64,000 bases of DNA, from the NCBI RefSeq assembly GCF_003293745.1, contig NZ_PTLZ01000005.1, positions 154,922 through 218,921 on the forward strand, given 5' to 3'. Source of the stretch: Herminiimonas fonticola (GTDB lineage: Bacteria; Pseudomonadota; Gammaproteobacteria; Burkholderiales; Burkholderiaceae_D). The notes under the pieces are model-generated. The model had not been told where the DNA came from. It did no database searches and worked only from the letters and a program-made list of their open reading frames with translations. Made by a program: the position numbers and the translations under genes. Positions 1-8,374 of this stretch are shown here, in pieces (the first letter of the stretch is position 1; every line of letters starts with the position of its first letter).

Positions 1-294
1 AAAAAATCCGGTCTTGGCGCCACATTGAATGTCGATACCCTGCCTGCCGGTGCCATGCTGCAAAAACAATCCGTCGAGATGCGTCGTCGCTTCACATTGG
101 CTGGTGGCGACGACTATGAACTTTGCTTTACCGCGCCGGCATCAAGGCGCGAAGAAGTGCTCGGTGCTGCGTTGGCAGCAAACACATCTGTAACACGCAT
201 AGGCAGCACAGAAGCCACCCCCGGCACACGCTTGCTCGATAGCGATGGCAAGATACTCGATCTTCAGCTCGCTTCATTCGACCACTTCGCCTGA
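1..294 (+). CDS. thiL: Thiamine-monophosphate kinase, C-terminal part (cut by window edge)
   Basis: The reading frame is open from the first base, so only about the last 97 residues of ThiL are present. ThiL phosphorylates thiamine monophosphate to thiamine diphosphate with ATP, the last step of the cofactor pathway, in the cytoplasm. The fragment carries the conserved LAGGDDYELCFT segment that begins the C-terminal AIR-synthase-like domain, followed by the usual short closing strands. The stop lies one base before the ATG of pgpA, a gene order (thiL-pgpA-cinA) common in proteobacteria that suggests one transcript. An internal TTG at 25 is not a real start. Confidence 0.93.
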   Translation, partial: KKSGLGATLNVDTLPAGAMLQKQSVEMRRRFTLAGGDDYELCFTAPASRREEVLGAALAANTSVTRIGSTEATPGTRLLDSDGKILDLQLASFDHFA

Positions 295-295
295 C

Positions 296-820
296 ATGAA
301 CTCAACTCCAGCAGCATCCACTGTCATCACCGTCAAACCCAATTCCGGCTTTATGCTGTCGCATCCTGCGCACATGATCGCGCAGGGTTTTGGTAGTGGT
401 TTATCGAAAATCATGCCTGGTACTTTCGGCACACTGTTCGGCTGGTTGTCATTCAGTGTATTGACCTTGCGCTGGCCGGAAGTTTTTTCGCCACTGAACT
501 GGTGGATCATCATCGTCGCCGGTTTCTTTGTCGGCGTCTGGGCCTGCGATAAAACCGGACGCGATCTCGGCGTTGCCGATCATGGCAGCATGGTGTGGGA
601 TGAAGTGATCGCGATCTGGCTGGTGATGTTGTTCATCACCCCTGCCGATCTGTGGACGCAGTTCTATGCCTTCCTGATCTTCCGTTTTTTTGACATGGTC
701 AAACCGCCGCCTATCAATTATTTCGACAGACGCTTCAAGGGTGGCATGGGTGTGATGTTCGACGATATCGTCGCCGCATTTTTCACGCTGCTGGTGTTTG
801 CAATATGGCGCACGATATAA
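296..820 (+). CDS. pgpA: Phosphatidylglycerophosphatase A
   Basis: Integral membrane phosphatase that removes the terminal phosphate from phosphatidylglycerophosphate to give phosphatidylglycerol. About 174 residues from the ATG at 296, right after the thiL stop; an in-frame ATG at 245 would overlap thiL by 50 bases and adds a tail unlike the family. The family signatures are clear: an RFFDMVKPPP motif and, near the C-terminus, GGMGVMFDDIVAA with the paired Asp residues that bind metal. Several hydrophobic segments agree with an inner-membrane protein. It probably belongs to the thiL-pgpA-cinA transcript. Confidence 0.93.
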   Translation: MNSTPAASTVITVKPNSGFMLSHPAHMIAQGFGSGLSKIMPGTFGTLFGWLSFSVLTLRWPEVFSPLNWWIIIVAGFFVGVWACDKTGRDLGVADHGSMVWDEVIAIWLVMLFITPADLWTQFYAFLIFRFFDMVKPPPINYFDRRFKGGMGVMFDDIVAAFFTLLVFAIWRTI

Positions 821-1323
821 GCATGCAAGTTGAAGACCACGACATATTCGAGCTTGCCACTTTGGTCGGGCAAGAGTTGAAGAGTCGCGGGTTGATATTG
901 GCGACCGCCGAATCCTGCACAGGCGGCGGCGTTGCACAAGCCATTACGGAAATTGCCGGCTCGTCCACATGGTTCGATTGCGGCTTCGTCACCTATTCCA
1001 ACGCATCAAAAGTAGCATTGTTGAACGTGCCAGCCGACGTGCTGGAACAGCATGGCGCTGTAAGCAATGAGACGGCGACGGCGATGTGTGCAGGCGCCTT
1101 GCGTAACAGTCAAGCGACGGTCGCACTGTCGACCACGGGCATTGCCGGTCCGGATGGCGGTGTCCCGGGCAAGCCGGTAGGCACGATTTATTTTGGCTGG
1201 GCTTGTGGGGATGTGATGCAGGTTGAACGCATGCTGTTCAGTGGAACCCGGCGTTCAGTCAGAGAACAGACCATCAAACATGCATTGCACGGCTTGCTGG
1301 AACTGCTGGCGCGAACCAAATAA
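805..1323 (+). CDS. pncC: CinA C-terminal-type nicotinamide-nucleotide amidohydrolase
   Basis: Stand-alone CinA C-terminal domain (PncC/YgaD type), which deamidates nicotinamide mononucleotide to nicotinic acid mononucleotide in NAD salvage. At up to 172 residues it has the normal single-domain length. The signature TAESCTGGGVAQAIT is followed by WFDCGFVTYSNASK and the glycine-rich TGIAGPDGGVPGKPVGT segment. The ATG at 805 overlaps pgpA by 16 bases; an ATG at 823, two bases beyond the pgpA stop, is an equally possible start, and neither has a strong ribosome-binding site. Position and spacing suggest co-transcription with pgpA. Confidence 0.92.
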   Translation: MAHDISMQVEDHDIFELATLVGQELKSRGLILATAESCTGGGVAQAITEIAGSSTWFDCGFVTYSNASKVALLNVPADVLEQHGAVSNETATAMCAGALRNSQATVALSTTGIAGPDGGVPGKPVGTIYFGWACGDVMQVERMLFSGTRRSVREQTIKHALHGLLELLARTK

Positions 1324-1496
1324 TTCGCACTATTTAACTCACACTACTCAAAAGCAGCTATGTCACTAAAACCTCGACATAGCTCGCATCAAGAATCGTC
1401 TAATCAGAACAAAAAGAACAAGGACGACACCGCTAATGCGATGGCGGCGACCATCGTTTTAGTAGGATGGTTTTCAATCAGATAAGTCATAACAGG

Positions 1497-1538
1497 CAGG
1501 TCGTAAAATTCAGATGCCGCAGTATAGCGGCCGACCTG
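1497..1538. repeat. Nested inverted repeat between pncC and pyrF
   Basis: CAGGTCG at 1497-1503 pairs perfectly with CGACCTG at 1532-1538. Inside it GCCGC (1516-1520) pairs with GCGGC (1527-1531) around AGTATA. It lies between the convergent ends of pncC and pyrF, so it may end or stabilise either transcript. No clear T-run follows on either strand, so calling it a terminator would be inference. Confidence 0.5.
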
Positions 1539-1570
1539 ACTGTTAATCCATCCCGTGAATATGGGAGAAA

Positions 1571-2386
1571 TTATTTGCAATGCTGATTAATGGCGTCGCG
1601 CGTATCCAGTGCAACCTGGCGTGCAGCTTGCGCAAAATTCTGGTCTTTTCCTGCGTACAGAATCGCACGCGATGAATTGATCATCATGCCGGTGCCATTT
1701 TCCGTGCGCCCCGCCTCGACCGTGGCTTTGATATCGCCACCCTGCGCACCTATGCCGGGGATCAGCAAGGGCATGTCGCCGACTATCGCACGTACTTGCG
1801 CCAACTCGTTCGGGAAGGTTGCGCCGACCACCAGTGCACATTGACCGCTGGTATTCCACTTGTCCGCCACCAAATGTGCCACGTGTTGATACAGAGGTTT
1901 GCCGCCCACATCCAGAAATTGCAAATCGGAACCACCCGCATTGGAAGTGCGGCACAACACGATCACGCCTTTATCCTTGCGTTCGACATACGGCTGCACA
2001 GAATCGAAACCCATATACGGATTGACCGTCACTGCATCCGCACCGTAACGCTCGAAAGCTTCACGCGCATATTGCTCAGCCGTCGCACCGATATCGCCAC
2101 GCTTGGCATCCAGCACAATAGGAATATGCGGATAACGTTCGCGCAAATATTTGCAGATATCTTCCAACTGATCTTCTGCACGCAAGGCTGCGAAATAAGC
2201 GATCTGCGGCTTGAACGCGCATGCAATATCCGCAGTCGCGTCGATGATCGCTTTACTGAAAGTCAGGACCGCATCCGGCTTGCCCTGCAAATGTGCAGGG
2301 AATTTGGCCAGATCGGGATCGAGGCCGATGCAGAGTTGCGAATTTTGCGTCTGCCAGGCAGCAGATAATTGTTCAATAAAGGTCAC
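1571..2386 (-). CDS. pyrF: Orotidine 5'-phosphate decarboxylase (type 2)
   Basis: Catalyses the last step of UMP synthesis, decarboxylating OMP, in the cytosol. The catalytic signature LDAKRGDIG is present (Asp93, Lys95, Arg96, Asp98 counted from the GTG start), with GLDPD near the N-terminus and the PGIGAQGGD phosphate-binding loop toward the end. I chose GTG at 2386, giving 271 residues, because AGAGAG lies about 8 bases upstream; an ATG at 2431 adds 15 residues without a similar signal. It runs convergent to pncC and divergent from the DMT exporter gene. Confidence 0.95.
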   Translation of the reverse strand: MTFIEQLSAAWQTQNSQLCIGLDPDLAKFPAHLQGKPDAVLTFSKAIIDATADIACAFKPQIAYFAALRAEDQLEDICKYLRERYPHIPIVLDAKRGDIGATAEQYAREAFERYGADAVTVNPYMGFDSVQPYVERKDKGVIVLCRTSNAGGSDLQFLDVGGKPLYQHVAHLVADKWNTSGQCALVVGATFPNELAQVRAIVGDMPLLIPGIGAQGGDIKATVEAGRTENGTGMMINSSRAILYAGKDQNFAQAARQVALDTRDAINQHCK

Positions 2387-2504
2387 AGCGATATCTCTCT
2401 TGTTCGTGCAGACCGTATTGTAACTCGTCATGTTATCGTGCCGTACTAGATAGACCTGCGCAGCAACATCGACATTTTGACATCACGCCCATGACTTCTG
2501 CCCT

Positions 2505-3395
2505 ATGACATCGTTTTCCCGCAAAGACTGGATACTGCTGGCTCTCCTGACGCTGTGCTGGGGCATCAACTGGCCCATCATGAAGATGGCGGTGCAAAAC
2601 TTCCCGCCTATCGCCTTCCGCACGCTGTGCATCATAAGTGCGGTGCCGGTTTTATGGCTGGCAGCACGCTGGAGTCGTACCTCGCTCAAAGTGTCGCGGG
2701 ACGATCTGGGAACCATTTTTACGCTAGCCATTCCTAACATGATCATCTGGAATACTTTCATGATTGTCGGCGTAAAAATGCTGTCATCCGGGCGTGCGGC
2801 CATCCTGGGTTATACGATGCCGATCTGGACTGTGCTTTCCGGCCTGATTTTTTTTCGGGATCGCATTAGTCGTCTCGGTTGGCTGGGAATAGCCTTCGCG
2901 CTCAGCGGCGCATTATTATTGTTGTCGAGTGAATTTGCCAATCTGCGCGGTCAACCCCTGGGTAGCGTGATGACGCTGGTTGCGGCAGCCGCCTGGGGTT
3001 ATGGCACCGTATTGATCAAGCGCACCAAGATGGAAATCCCGACCATAGTGCTGACGTTCTGGATGCTGCTGATGGCAAGCGTATGCATGGGCATCACATC
3101 GGCATTGTTTGAATATCAGTTGTGGCGATTGCCAACTGCGAAGGAATCGGTAGCCGTTGCCTACAACGGGCTCATCATCTTTGGCTTTGCGCAAGTGATC
3201 TGGTTTTCACTCGCACGCAGATTGCCGCCAGTCGCATCCAGCCTGTCGGTGATGATGATACCGGTACTTGGAGTTTTTTCCGGCGCATGGTGGTTGAATG
3301 AAACGCCGCACTGGCAAGACTATGTTGCAATGTTATTGATTTTGATGGCAATGAGCACGGTACTATTGCAACCACGTAATAGCAGCATCAAATAA
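2505..3395 (+). CDS. EamA/DMT-family transporter
   Basis: Inner-membrane drug/metabolite transporter of the EamA family with about ten hydrophobic helices in two homologous halves, 296 residues. The N-terminal pattern LTLCWGINWPIMKMA and, at the start of the second half, AAAAWGYGTVLIKR are typical of EamA repeats. The substrate cannot be read from sequence; relatives export amino acids or small metabolites. It is divergent from pyrF with about 120 bases between, and is followed by the lemA gene after roughly 90 bases. No dedicated regulator is adjacent. Confidence 0.9.
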   Translation: MTSFSRKDWILLALLTLCWGINWPIMKMAVQNFPPIAFRTLCIISAVPVLWLAARWSRTSLKVSRDDLGTIFTLAIPNMIIWNTFMIVGVKMLSSGRAAILGYTMPIWTVLSGLIFFRDRISRLGWLGIAFALSGALLLLSSEFANLRGQPLGSVMTLVAAAAWGYGTVLIKRTKMEIPTIVLTFWMLLMASVCMGITSALFEYQLWRLPTAKESVAVAYNGLIIFGFAQVIWFSLARRLPPVASSLSVMMIPVLGVFSGAWWLNETPHWQDYVAMLLILMAMSTVLLQPRNSSIK

Positions 3396-3483
3396 GCGGC
3401 ACAAAGAACTGAATCTGGAATCAAATTCAAAATGGGATACAACACCGGATTCAGCAGAATTTTTATATTCACGGAGAAATGAA

Positions 3484-4077
3484 ATGGCGAAATTACTGAA
3501 ATGGCTGGCAATTGCCGCGTTTGCTTCGATGCTGAGCGCATGCGGCTATAACGACTTCCAGACGAAAGATGAAGCGACCAAAGCGGCATGGAGCGAAGTC
3601 GTCAATCAATACCAGCGCCGCGCCGATCTGATTCCGAATCTGGTGAATACAGTCAAAGGTTATGCGTCGCATGAACGTGAAACCCTGGAAGCCGTGACCA
3701 AGGCGCGCGCCGCCGCGACCAGCTTCCAGATCACGCCGGAAGTGTTGAACGATCCGCAAGCCTTCAGCAAATTCCAGCAAGTACAGGGCGAATTGTCCTC
3801 AGCCTTGTCGCGCTTGATGGCGATTTCGGAAAACTATCCGCAACTGAAAGCTGATACCAGCTTCCGCGATCTGCAGTCGCAACTGGAAGGTACGGAAAAC
3901 CGCATCACCGTGGCACGTCAGCGTTACATCGCAGCCGTACAGGAATACAACGTGCTGGCGCGCAGTTTCCCGACCAATATCACGGCGAAAATTTTCGGCT
4001 ATCCAGTGAAACCATCATTCACTGTGGAAAACGAAAAAGCGATTTCGGCGCCGCCTACTGTCAATTTCGGCAAGTAA
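3484..4077 (+). CDS. lemA: LemA family lipoprotein
   Basis: LemA-family protein of 197 residues. The N-terminus is a lipoprotein signal with lipobox LSAC (Cys20), so the mature protein is probably lipid-anchored facing the periplasm. The family core is visible: VVNQYQRRADLIPNLVNTVKGY, here split by a normal-looking helix, then a long alpha-helical bundle with RYIAAVQEYN and a C-terminal FPTNITAKIFGY. GGAG sits in front of the ATG. Two TPM-domain genes follow after 14 bases, the usual LemA/YgcG partnership. The molecular function of LemA is not settled. Confidence 0.93.
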   Translation: MAKLLKWLAIAAFASMLSACGYNDFQTKDEATKAAWSEVVNQYQRRADLIPNLVNTVKGYASHERETLEAVTKARAAATSFQITPEVLNDPQAFSKFQQVQGELSSALSRLMAISENYPQLKADTSFRDLQSQLEGTENRITVARQRYIAAVQEYNVLARSFPTNITAKIFGYPVKPSFTVENEKAISAPPTVNFGK

Positions 4078-4091
4078 GCTAAACGACGACC

Positions 4092-4910
4092 ATGAAAATC
4101 CTGCGTCCTCTGCTGGCCTGCACACTCGCATTTTTTTGCGTGCTGACCAGCGCACAAAATCTGGTCGCTGTGCCGCCGCTTGCTGCGCGCGTCACCGACC
4201 AGATCGGCATGCTGAACGCAGGCCAACGGACTACGCTGGAAAACGTATTGGCGGATTATGAAACGCGCACCGGCAGCCAGATCGCCGTGCTGCTGGTCAA
4301 CACCACCGAGCCGGAAACCATAGAGCAGTACAGCATACGCGTCGCCGATGCGTGGAAGCTGGGACGCAAAGGCTTGGATGATGGCGTGATTTTGTTGATT
4401 GCAAAAAACAATTCCAGCGCTTCCGGTCGCATGCGCATAGAAACCGGACGCGGCGTGCAAGGTGTATTGACCGATGCGCAATCCAAGCGCGTATTGCAGG
4501 ACGTCATCGCACCGCATTTTCGCCAGAATGATTATTACGGTGGACTCGCCGCTGGTATCTCGGTCATTACCAGCCTGCTCGACAAGGAAGCTTTTCCCGA
4601 GCCGGCACAAGGCAACAAAGCCAAAAGCAATGATGGCTTCAGTTGGGCACCATTTATTTTCTTTGCCTTCCTGATCGCCATTACGCTGCTGCGCAGCCGT
4701 GGTGGCGGCAGACGCGCCCATAGCAGCGATGGCTGGGGTAATTCTGCCGGTGTGATTCTGGGTACCGCTATCGGCAATGAAATTGGTCGCCACTCATCCG
4801 GCGGAGGATTTGGCGGCTTTGGAGGTGGTGGTGGATTTGGCAGCGGAGGCGGCGGATTTTCTGGCGGCGGTGGCGGTTTTGATGGCGGTGGCGCCTCGGG
4901 GAACTGGTAA
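4092..4910 (+). CDS. TPM-domain membrane protein with glycine-rich tail (YgcG-like)
   Basis: A 272-residue secreted or membrane-anchored TPM protein. A signal peptide covers about residues 1-22, followed by a TPM domain (RVTDQIGMLNAGQR, DDGVILLIAKN, RIETGRGVQGVLTD). A transmembrane helix near residues 187-200 (APFIFFAFLIAITLL) precedes a cytoplasmic-side tail made almost only of Gly with Phe and Ser. This is the standard YgcG layout. The stop overlaps the start of the next TPM gene by one base, so translation is probably coupled. With LemA it likely acts at the envelope; the biochemical role is unclear. Confidence 0.9.
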   Translation: MKILRPLLACTLAFFCVLTSAQNLVAVPPLAARVTDQIGMLNAGQRTTLENVLADYETRTGSQIAVLLVNTTEPETIEQYSIRVADAWKLGRKGLDDGVILLIAKNNSSASGRMRIETGRGVQGVLTDAQSKRVLQDVIAPHFRQNDYYGGLAAGISVITSLLDKEAFPEPAQGNKAKSNDGFSWAPFIFFAFLIAITLLRSRGGGRRAHSSDGWGNSAGVILGTAIGNEIGRHSSGGGFGGFGGGGGFGSGGGGFSGGGGGFDGGGASGNW

Positions 4911-5422
4911 TGAATAAATTTTCACGTGCCTGGCAGCATGCAAAAACTACGAAGACGCATGGCAAAAAAGCTTTTCCAAGCGCCACCTTGGCTGCCATTC
5001 AAGCCATCATCGCAGAAGGTGAAAACAAGCACCGCGCTGAAGTCAGACTGATCATTGAGCCATCGCTAGATCTGACTGCAGTCATGAACGGCATGACATC
5101 GCGCCAACGTGCCGGCGAATTATTTACCGACTATCGCATCTGGGATACGGAAGAAAACTGCGGCGTACTGATCTACATCAATCTCGCCGATCATCAGGTC
5201 GAGATCATTGCCGACCGCGGCATCGCTCGCCTCGTTTCAAATGATCATTGGCAAGCTGTGTGCAAAACCATGACGCATGGTTTTGCACAAGGGCTGTATC
5301 ACGACAGCACGCTGAACGGCTTGCAGCAATTGAACGCAATCCTGAAAAAATATTTTCCGGAAAGTGAATCAACACAAGGCCCGCAGCCGAATCAATTGTC
5401 GAATCAGCCTATTCTGCTTTAA
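4910..5422 (+). CDS. Second TPM-domain protein, without signal peptide
   Basis: A 170-residue protein that starts on the last base of the preceding TPM gene (TAATG junction). It holds one TPM domain (RAGELFTDYRIWDTEENCGV, then LIYINLADHQVEIIADRGIA) but has no signal peptide and no transmembrane helix that I can see. It should therefore be cytoplasmic or peripheral, unlike its neighbour. LemA-TPM-TPM clusters with one soluble TPM member are known in betaproteobacteria. Function is unassigned; TPM domains in other settings have been linked to phosphatase activity and photosystem repair. Confidence 0.87.
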   Translation: MNKFSRAWQHAKTTKTHGKKAFPSATLAAIQAIIAEGENKHRAEVRLIIEPSLDLTAVMNGMTSRQRAGELFTDYRIWDTEENCGVLIYINLADHQVEIIADRGIARLVSNDHWQAVCKTMTHGFAQGLYHDSTLNGLQQLNAILKKYFPESESTQGPQPNQLSNQPILL

Positions 5423-5489
5423 TCCTGACTTAAATCATCTCTCGTCTTCGCTTGTGCGACATTGCATGCGTACAAGCGCGAGGATAAAC

Positions 5490-6926
5490 TCAGCCGTTTT
5501 CATAAATCCACTGCAACAACGCATCATGCGCAGCCTGCCCGTTCGGTGCGTTGATGTGATTGATGATGCACACCACTGCATAGCGCTTGCCGGATGCAGC
5601 CAGCACATAACCGGCAACGGCACGTACGTCATTCAATGAGCCGGTTTTGATGTGTGCACGACCGGCAACTGTTTGCGTCAACAAACGCTTGCGCATCGTG
5701 CCGTCGAAGCCAACCAGCGGCAGCGCAGACATCAGCTCAGGCATGACAGGCGATTGAAAAGCCGCCACCAGCATGCGCCCCATCGCTTCGGCCGAAATAC
5801 GTTCTGTGCGTGACAAACCCGAACCGTTCTCTATCACCAACTGGCCTGCATCTATCCCTTTTGCTGTCAGCCATGACTTGATGACACGCGCACCGCGTTC
5901 CGGCGATGCAGGCACCTTGAGTACATCAGATGCAAGGGTCAGTAATAATTGGCGCGCCATCACATTGTTGCTGTACTTGTTAATATCGCGTATCACTTCC
6001 GGCAGAGCTGGCGATTGCCATTCCGTTACAAGGCGCGCATTCGGCGGCAATACGTTATCAACGATGCTCCCTTTGAAAACACCACCAACATCTGTCCACA
6101 ATTGCCGGAACACCAGGCCGAAATATTCGGCATGCGTCATCTGATAAGGATGGAGATACCAGGTTTTTTCACCGCAAGCAGCGGAGTATGCTCCGGCAAA
6201 ATTGGTGCCGTTCCTATCCAGCGATGGCTGCAGCTTGGCTTGCCAATCCACGCAAGGTCCATCCGAGAAAATGGGGGCTGTGATCGGATATATGGCCAGC
6301 GGCGGATCTACACTGACATTAACGACGCGACGGCTGGCATCGGGCAAGAAATGAAAAGCGAGCGCCTTGTAATTCAACAACAAGGCATCTGGCCCCGCGT
6401 TGTATGGCTTTAAAGGATCACCATCAAAACGGGATGCATCATACGACGTATCTTCAAAAACACTGCGATCCAGAATCAGATTGCCACGAATTTCGCGTAT
6501 GCCGGCTGCGCGGATTTGTCGCAAAAATTGCCAGAATTTTTCTGTCACCAGCTTGGGATCGCCACTGCCCTTGATCACCAAATCGCCGTTCAGCACATCA
6601 CCGTTTTGCGTACCGGTTGCATAGACCTGGGTTTTCCAGGTGAAGGCCGGTCCCAGTATTTCCAGCCCAGCGTCGCTCGTCACCAGCTTCATCGTGGAGG
6701 CCGGATTGAAACCTACGCTGCTGTTAATCGCAATGCGCGGTACCGGACCGGATACTTCTTGCACATAGGTCGCCACTGCGTTCTGCGGAATCCCGCCACG
6801 CTTCAACGCATCGGCAACCGTTGTGGGCAAGCCCGCAGCATGAGCACAAGAAGATCCGACATTGATAGCAATTAACAGGGAGGCAACAGGCAAGAACAGT
6901 GTGGTGATTCTCGTAGTGATATGCAT
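5490..6926 (-). CDS. dacB: D-alanyl-D-alanine carboxypeptidase/endopeptidase (PBP4)
   Basis: Class C low-molecular-mass penicillin-binding protein that trims or cleaves peptidoglycan cross-links in the periplasm. Counting from the ATG at 6926 (478 residues), a signal peptide ends near Ala31, and all three active-site motifs are present: STMK (77-80, nucleophile Ser77), SNN (319-321) and KTG (427-429). The length and the large insert between motifs one and two are normal for PBP4. An ATG nine codons upstream (6953) adds a polar stretch before the signal peptide and is less likely. It stands alone. Confidence 0.94.
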   Translation of the reverse strand: MHITTRITTLFLPVASLLIAINVGSSCAHAAGLPTTVADALKRGGIPQNAVATYVQEVSGPVPRIAINSSVGFNPASTMKLVTSDAGLEILGPAFTWKTQVYATGTQNGDVLNGDLVIKGSGDPKLVTEKFWQFLRQIRAAGIREIRGNLILDRSVFEDTSYDASRFDGDPLKPYNAGPDALLLNYKALAFHFLPDASRRVVNVSVDPPLAIYPITAPIFSDGPCVDWQAKLQPSLDRNGTNFAGAYSAACGEKTWYLHPYQMTHAEYFGLVFRQLWTDVGGVFKGSIVDNVLPPNARLVTEWQSPALPEVIRDINKYSNNVMARQLLLTLASDVLKVPASPERGARVIKSWLTAKGIDAGQLVIENGSGLSRTERISAEAMGRMLVAAFQSPVMPELMSALPLVGFDGTMRKRLLTQTVAGRAHIKTGSLNDVRAVAGYVLAASGKRYAVVCIINHINAPNGQAAHDALLQWIYENG

Positions 6927-7321
6927 GGTATTGGACGTAATGAGATGGCTCAATTATTACATGCACGACAAAATGTTCGATAGCCGTTTGCCGGCCCAAC
7001 AGCTTTCCATGGCCGCGTTCAGTCCAGCTGTTGTGCAAAAGAGTCGAATCCTCCGATCAGGCCAAAAACAGATTGAGGAATGAGGCGATATCACGATTCT
7101 GCCTACTATGCTGCAGGTAATCAGCATTACAATTAGATGCTGAAATGCATCATTCACACTCGCTTGCAAAACGACCACATTATGTTGCCGATCATTTGTT
7201 TGCCTCTGCTCTACCTTGAAACTGTCACCACATTCAATGCCTGCAAACTCAGCTGCATGAACGTGGGCACCAGTGCATCTGCAGACGCAAACCAAACCGC
7301 GCATTCAATAGAAGCCATCAC
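6927..7321. other. Intergenic region between dacB and the HEAT gene
   Basis: This 395-base stretch separates two divergent genes and must hold both promoters. I see no RNA gene or strong hairpin. A 62-codon open frame (7137-7325, plus strand) overlaps the HEAT start in ATGA fashion, but its Cys- and Leu-rich product resembles no family I know and it lacks a ribosome-binding site, so I do not call it. Confidence 0.5.
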
Positions 7322-8374
7322 ATGACCAGCGCATCCCAAGACTCGCACTATGCCTGCATCGCCTGGATCGGTATCTGTGCCGTTGGGCTGACCTTATTAC
7401 TGGTGTTGATGATGGTCTATCTGCGCATGTCGCTCAATCGCAGGGCGCAGGAAGAACGCGCGTTTCTATCTGTCTGGCGCCCTTTGCTGCTCAGCTCATT
7501 GCAGTCATCTATCTCTGCGGTTCTGCCTACGCTGGCGGCAAACGAACGCGTGTACTTTCTCAAACTCTGGAACAACCTGATGCGCACGGCGACTGGTGAC
7601 GCAGCGGCCAACTTGATCAGCATTGCCTACTCGGTCGGTTGCGATTATTTCTCACGCCGCCTGCTCAGATATGGCGATCGCGTCGAATGTCTGTTGGCGA
7701 CATTGGCGCTTGGTCACATGCGCGATCATCCATCGTGGGATTTGCTGGTCACCAAAACACTGGCCGCCGATAACGTCACGTCGATTAATGCATTCCAGTC
7801 TCTGGTACAGATAGATGCAGAAGCGACCGCGCAACAATTGATGCCTTTGCTGCTGGCGCGTGAAGATTGGCCAATTGCGCACGTGGCAGCGATATTGCAA
7901 TCTGCGCAAGGCGCATTTTTGCAACCCTTGCTGGAAGCGACTGTTGAAATAAAATCCGTACATCTGGTGCGCACCTTGCGTCTGATCGAAGCACTGCATC
8001 TGGCAATTCCACAATCTATCGTATTGCGTCTGCTGGATGTCGCCAATGACACCGACACCATCATCGCCGCCTTGCGCATCGCTAACGATGCAGGCCTGTT
8101 GACGCAAGTACGCACTTATCTGAATCACGCCGACTGGCGCGTCAGAGTACAGGCAGCAAAGGTAATTGGGCGCATAGGTGAACACGCAGATATCAACCGC
8201 CTGATTCCATTGCTGGCCGATACGGAATGGTGGGTACGTTACCGGGCGGCGCGGGCACTCATAGCCATGCCGTTTTTCAGCATCGCCGAGATTGAACAGC
8301 TACGCGACAATCTTTCCGACCGCTTTGCGCGCGACATGCTGGGTCAGGTACTGGCAGAAAGAAAAACCGCATGA
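7322..8374 (+). CDS. Membrane-anchored HEAT-repeat protein
   Basis: A 350-residue protein with one N-terminal transmembrane helix (about residues 11-34) and an otherwise all-helical body. At least two HEAT-type repeats are clear near the C-terminus, about residues 262-320 (DWRVRVQAAKVIGRIG and EWWVRYRAARALIAM); weaker ones lie upstream. HEAT solenoids bind protein partners. The gene overlaps the following GT2 glycosyltransferase gene by four bases (ATGA), so the two are probably made together and the solenoid likely faces the cytoplasm to dock or regulate that enzyme. The exact role is unknown. Confidence 0.85.
   Translation: MTSASQDSHYACIAWIGICAVGLTLLLVLMMVYLRMSLNRRAQEERAFLSVWRPLLLSSLQSSISAVLPTLAANERVYFLKLWNNLMRTATGDAAANLISIAYSVGCDYFSRRLLRYGDRVECLLATLALGHMRDHPSWDLLVTKTLAADNVTSINAFQSLVQIDAEATAQQLMPLLLAREDWPIAHVAAILQSAQGAFLQPLLEATVEIKSVHLVRTLRLIEALHLAIPQSIVLRLLDVANDTDTIIAALRIANDAGLLTQVRTYLNHADWRVRVQAAKVIGRIGEHADINRLIPLLADTEWWVRYRAARALIAMPFFSIAEIEQLRDNLSDRFARDMLGQVLAERKTA

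Noticed and set aside
1360..1485. A 41-codon ORF between pncC and pyrF with a hydrophobic end
   Set aside because: No ribosome-binding site, low-complexity polar first half (many Asn, Lys, Ser) and no family resemblance; length is within chance expectation.
7137..7325. A 62-codon ORF that overlaps the start of the HEAT gene by four bases
   Set aside because: The ATGA overlap is attractive, but the product is rich in Cys, Leu and Thr with no known domain, and no ribosome-binding site precedes it.
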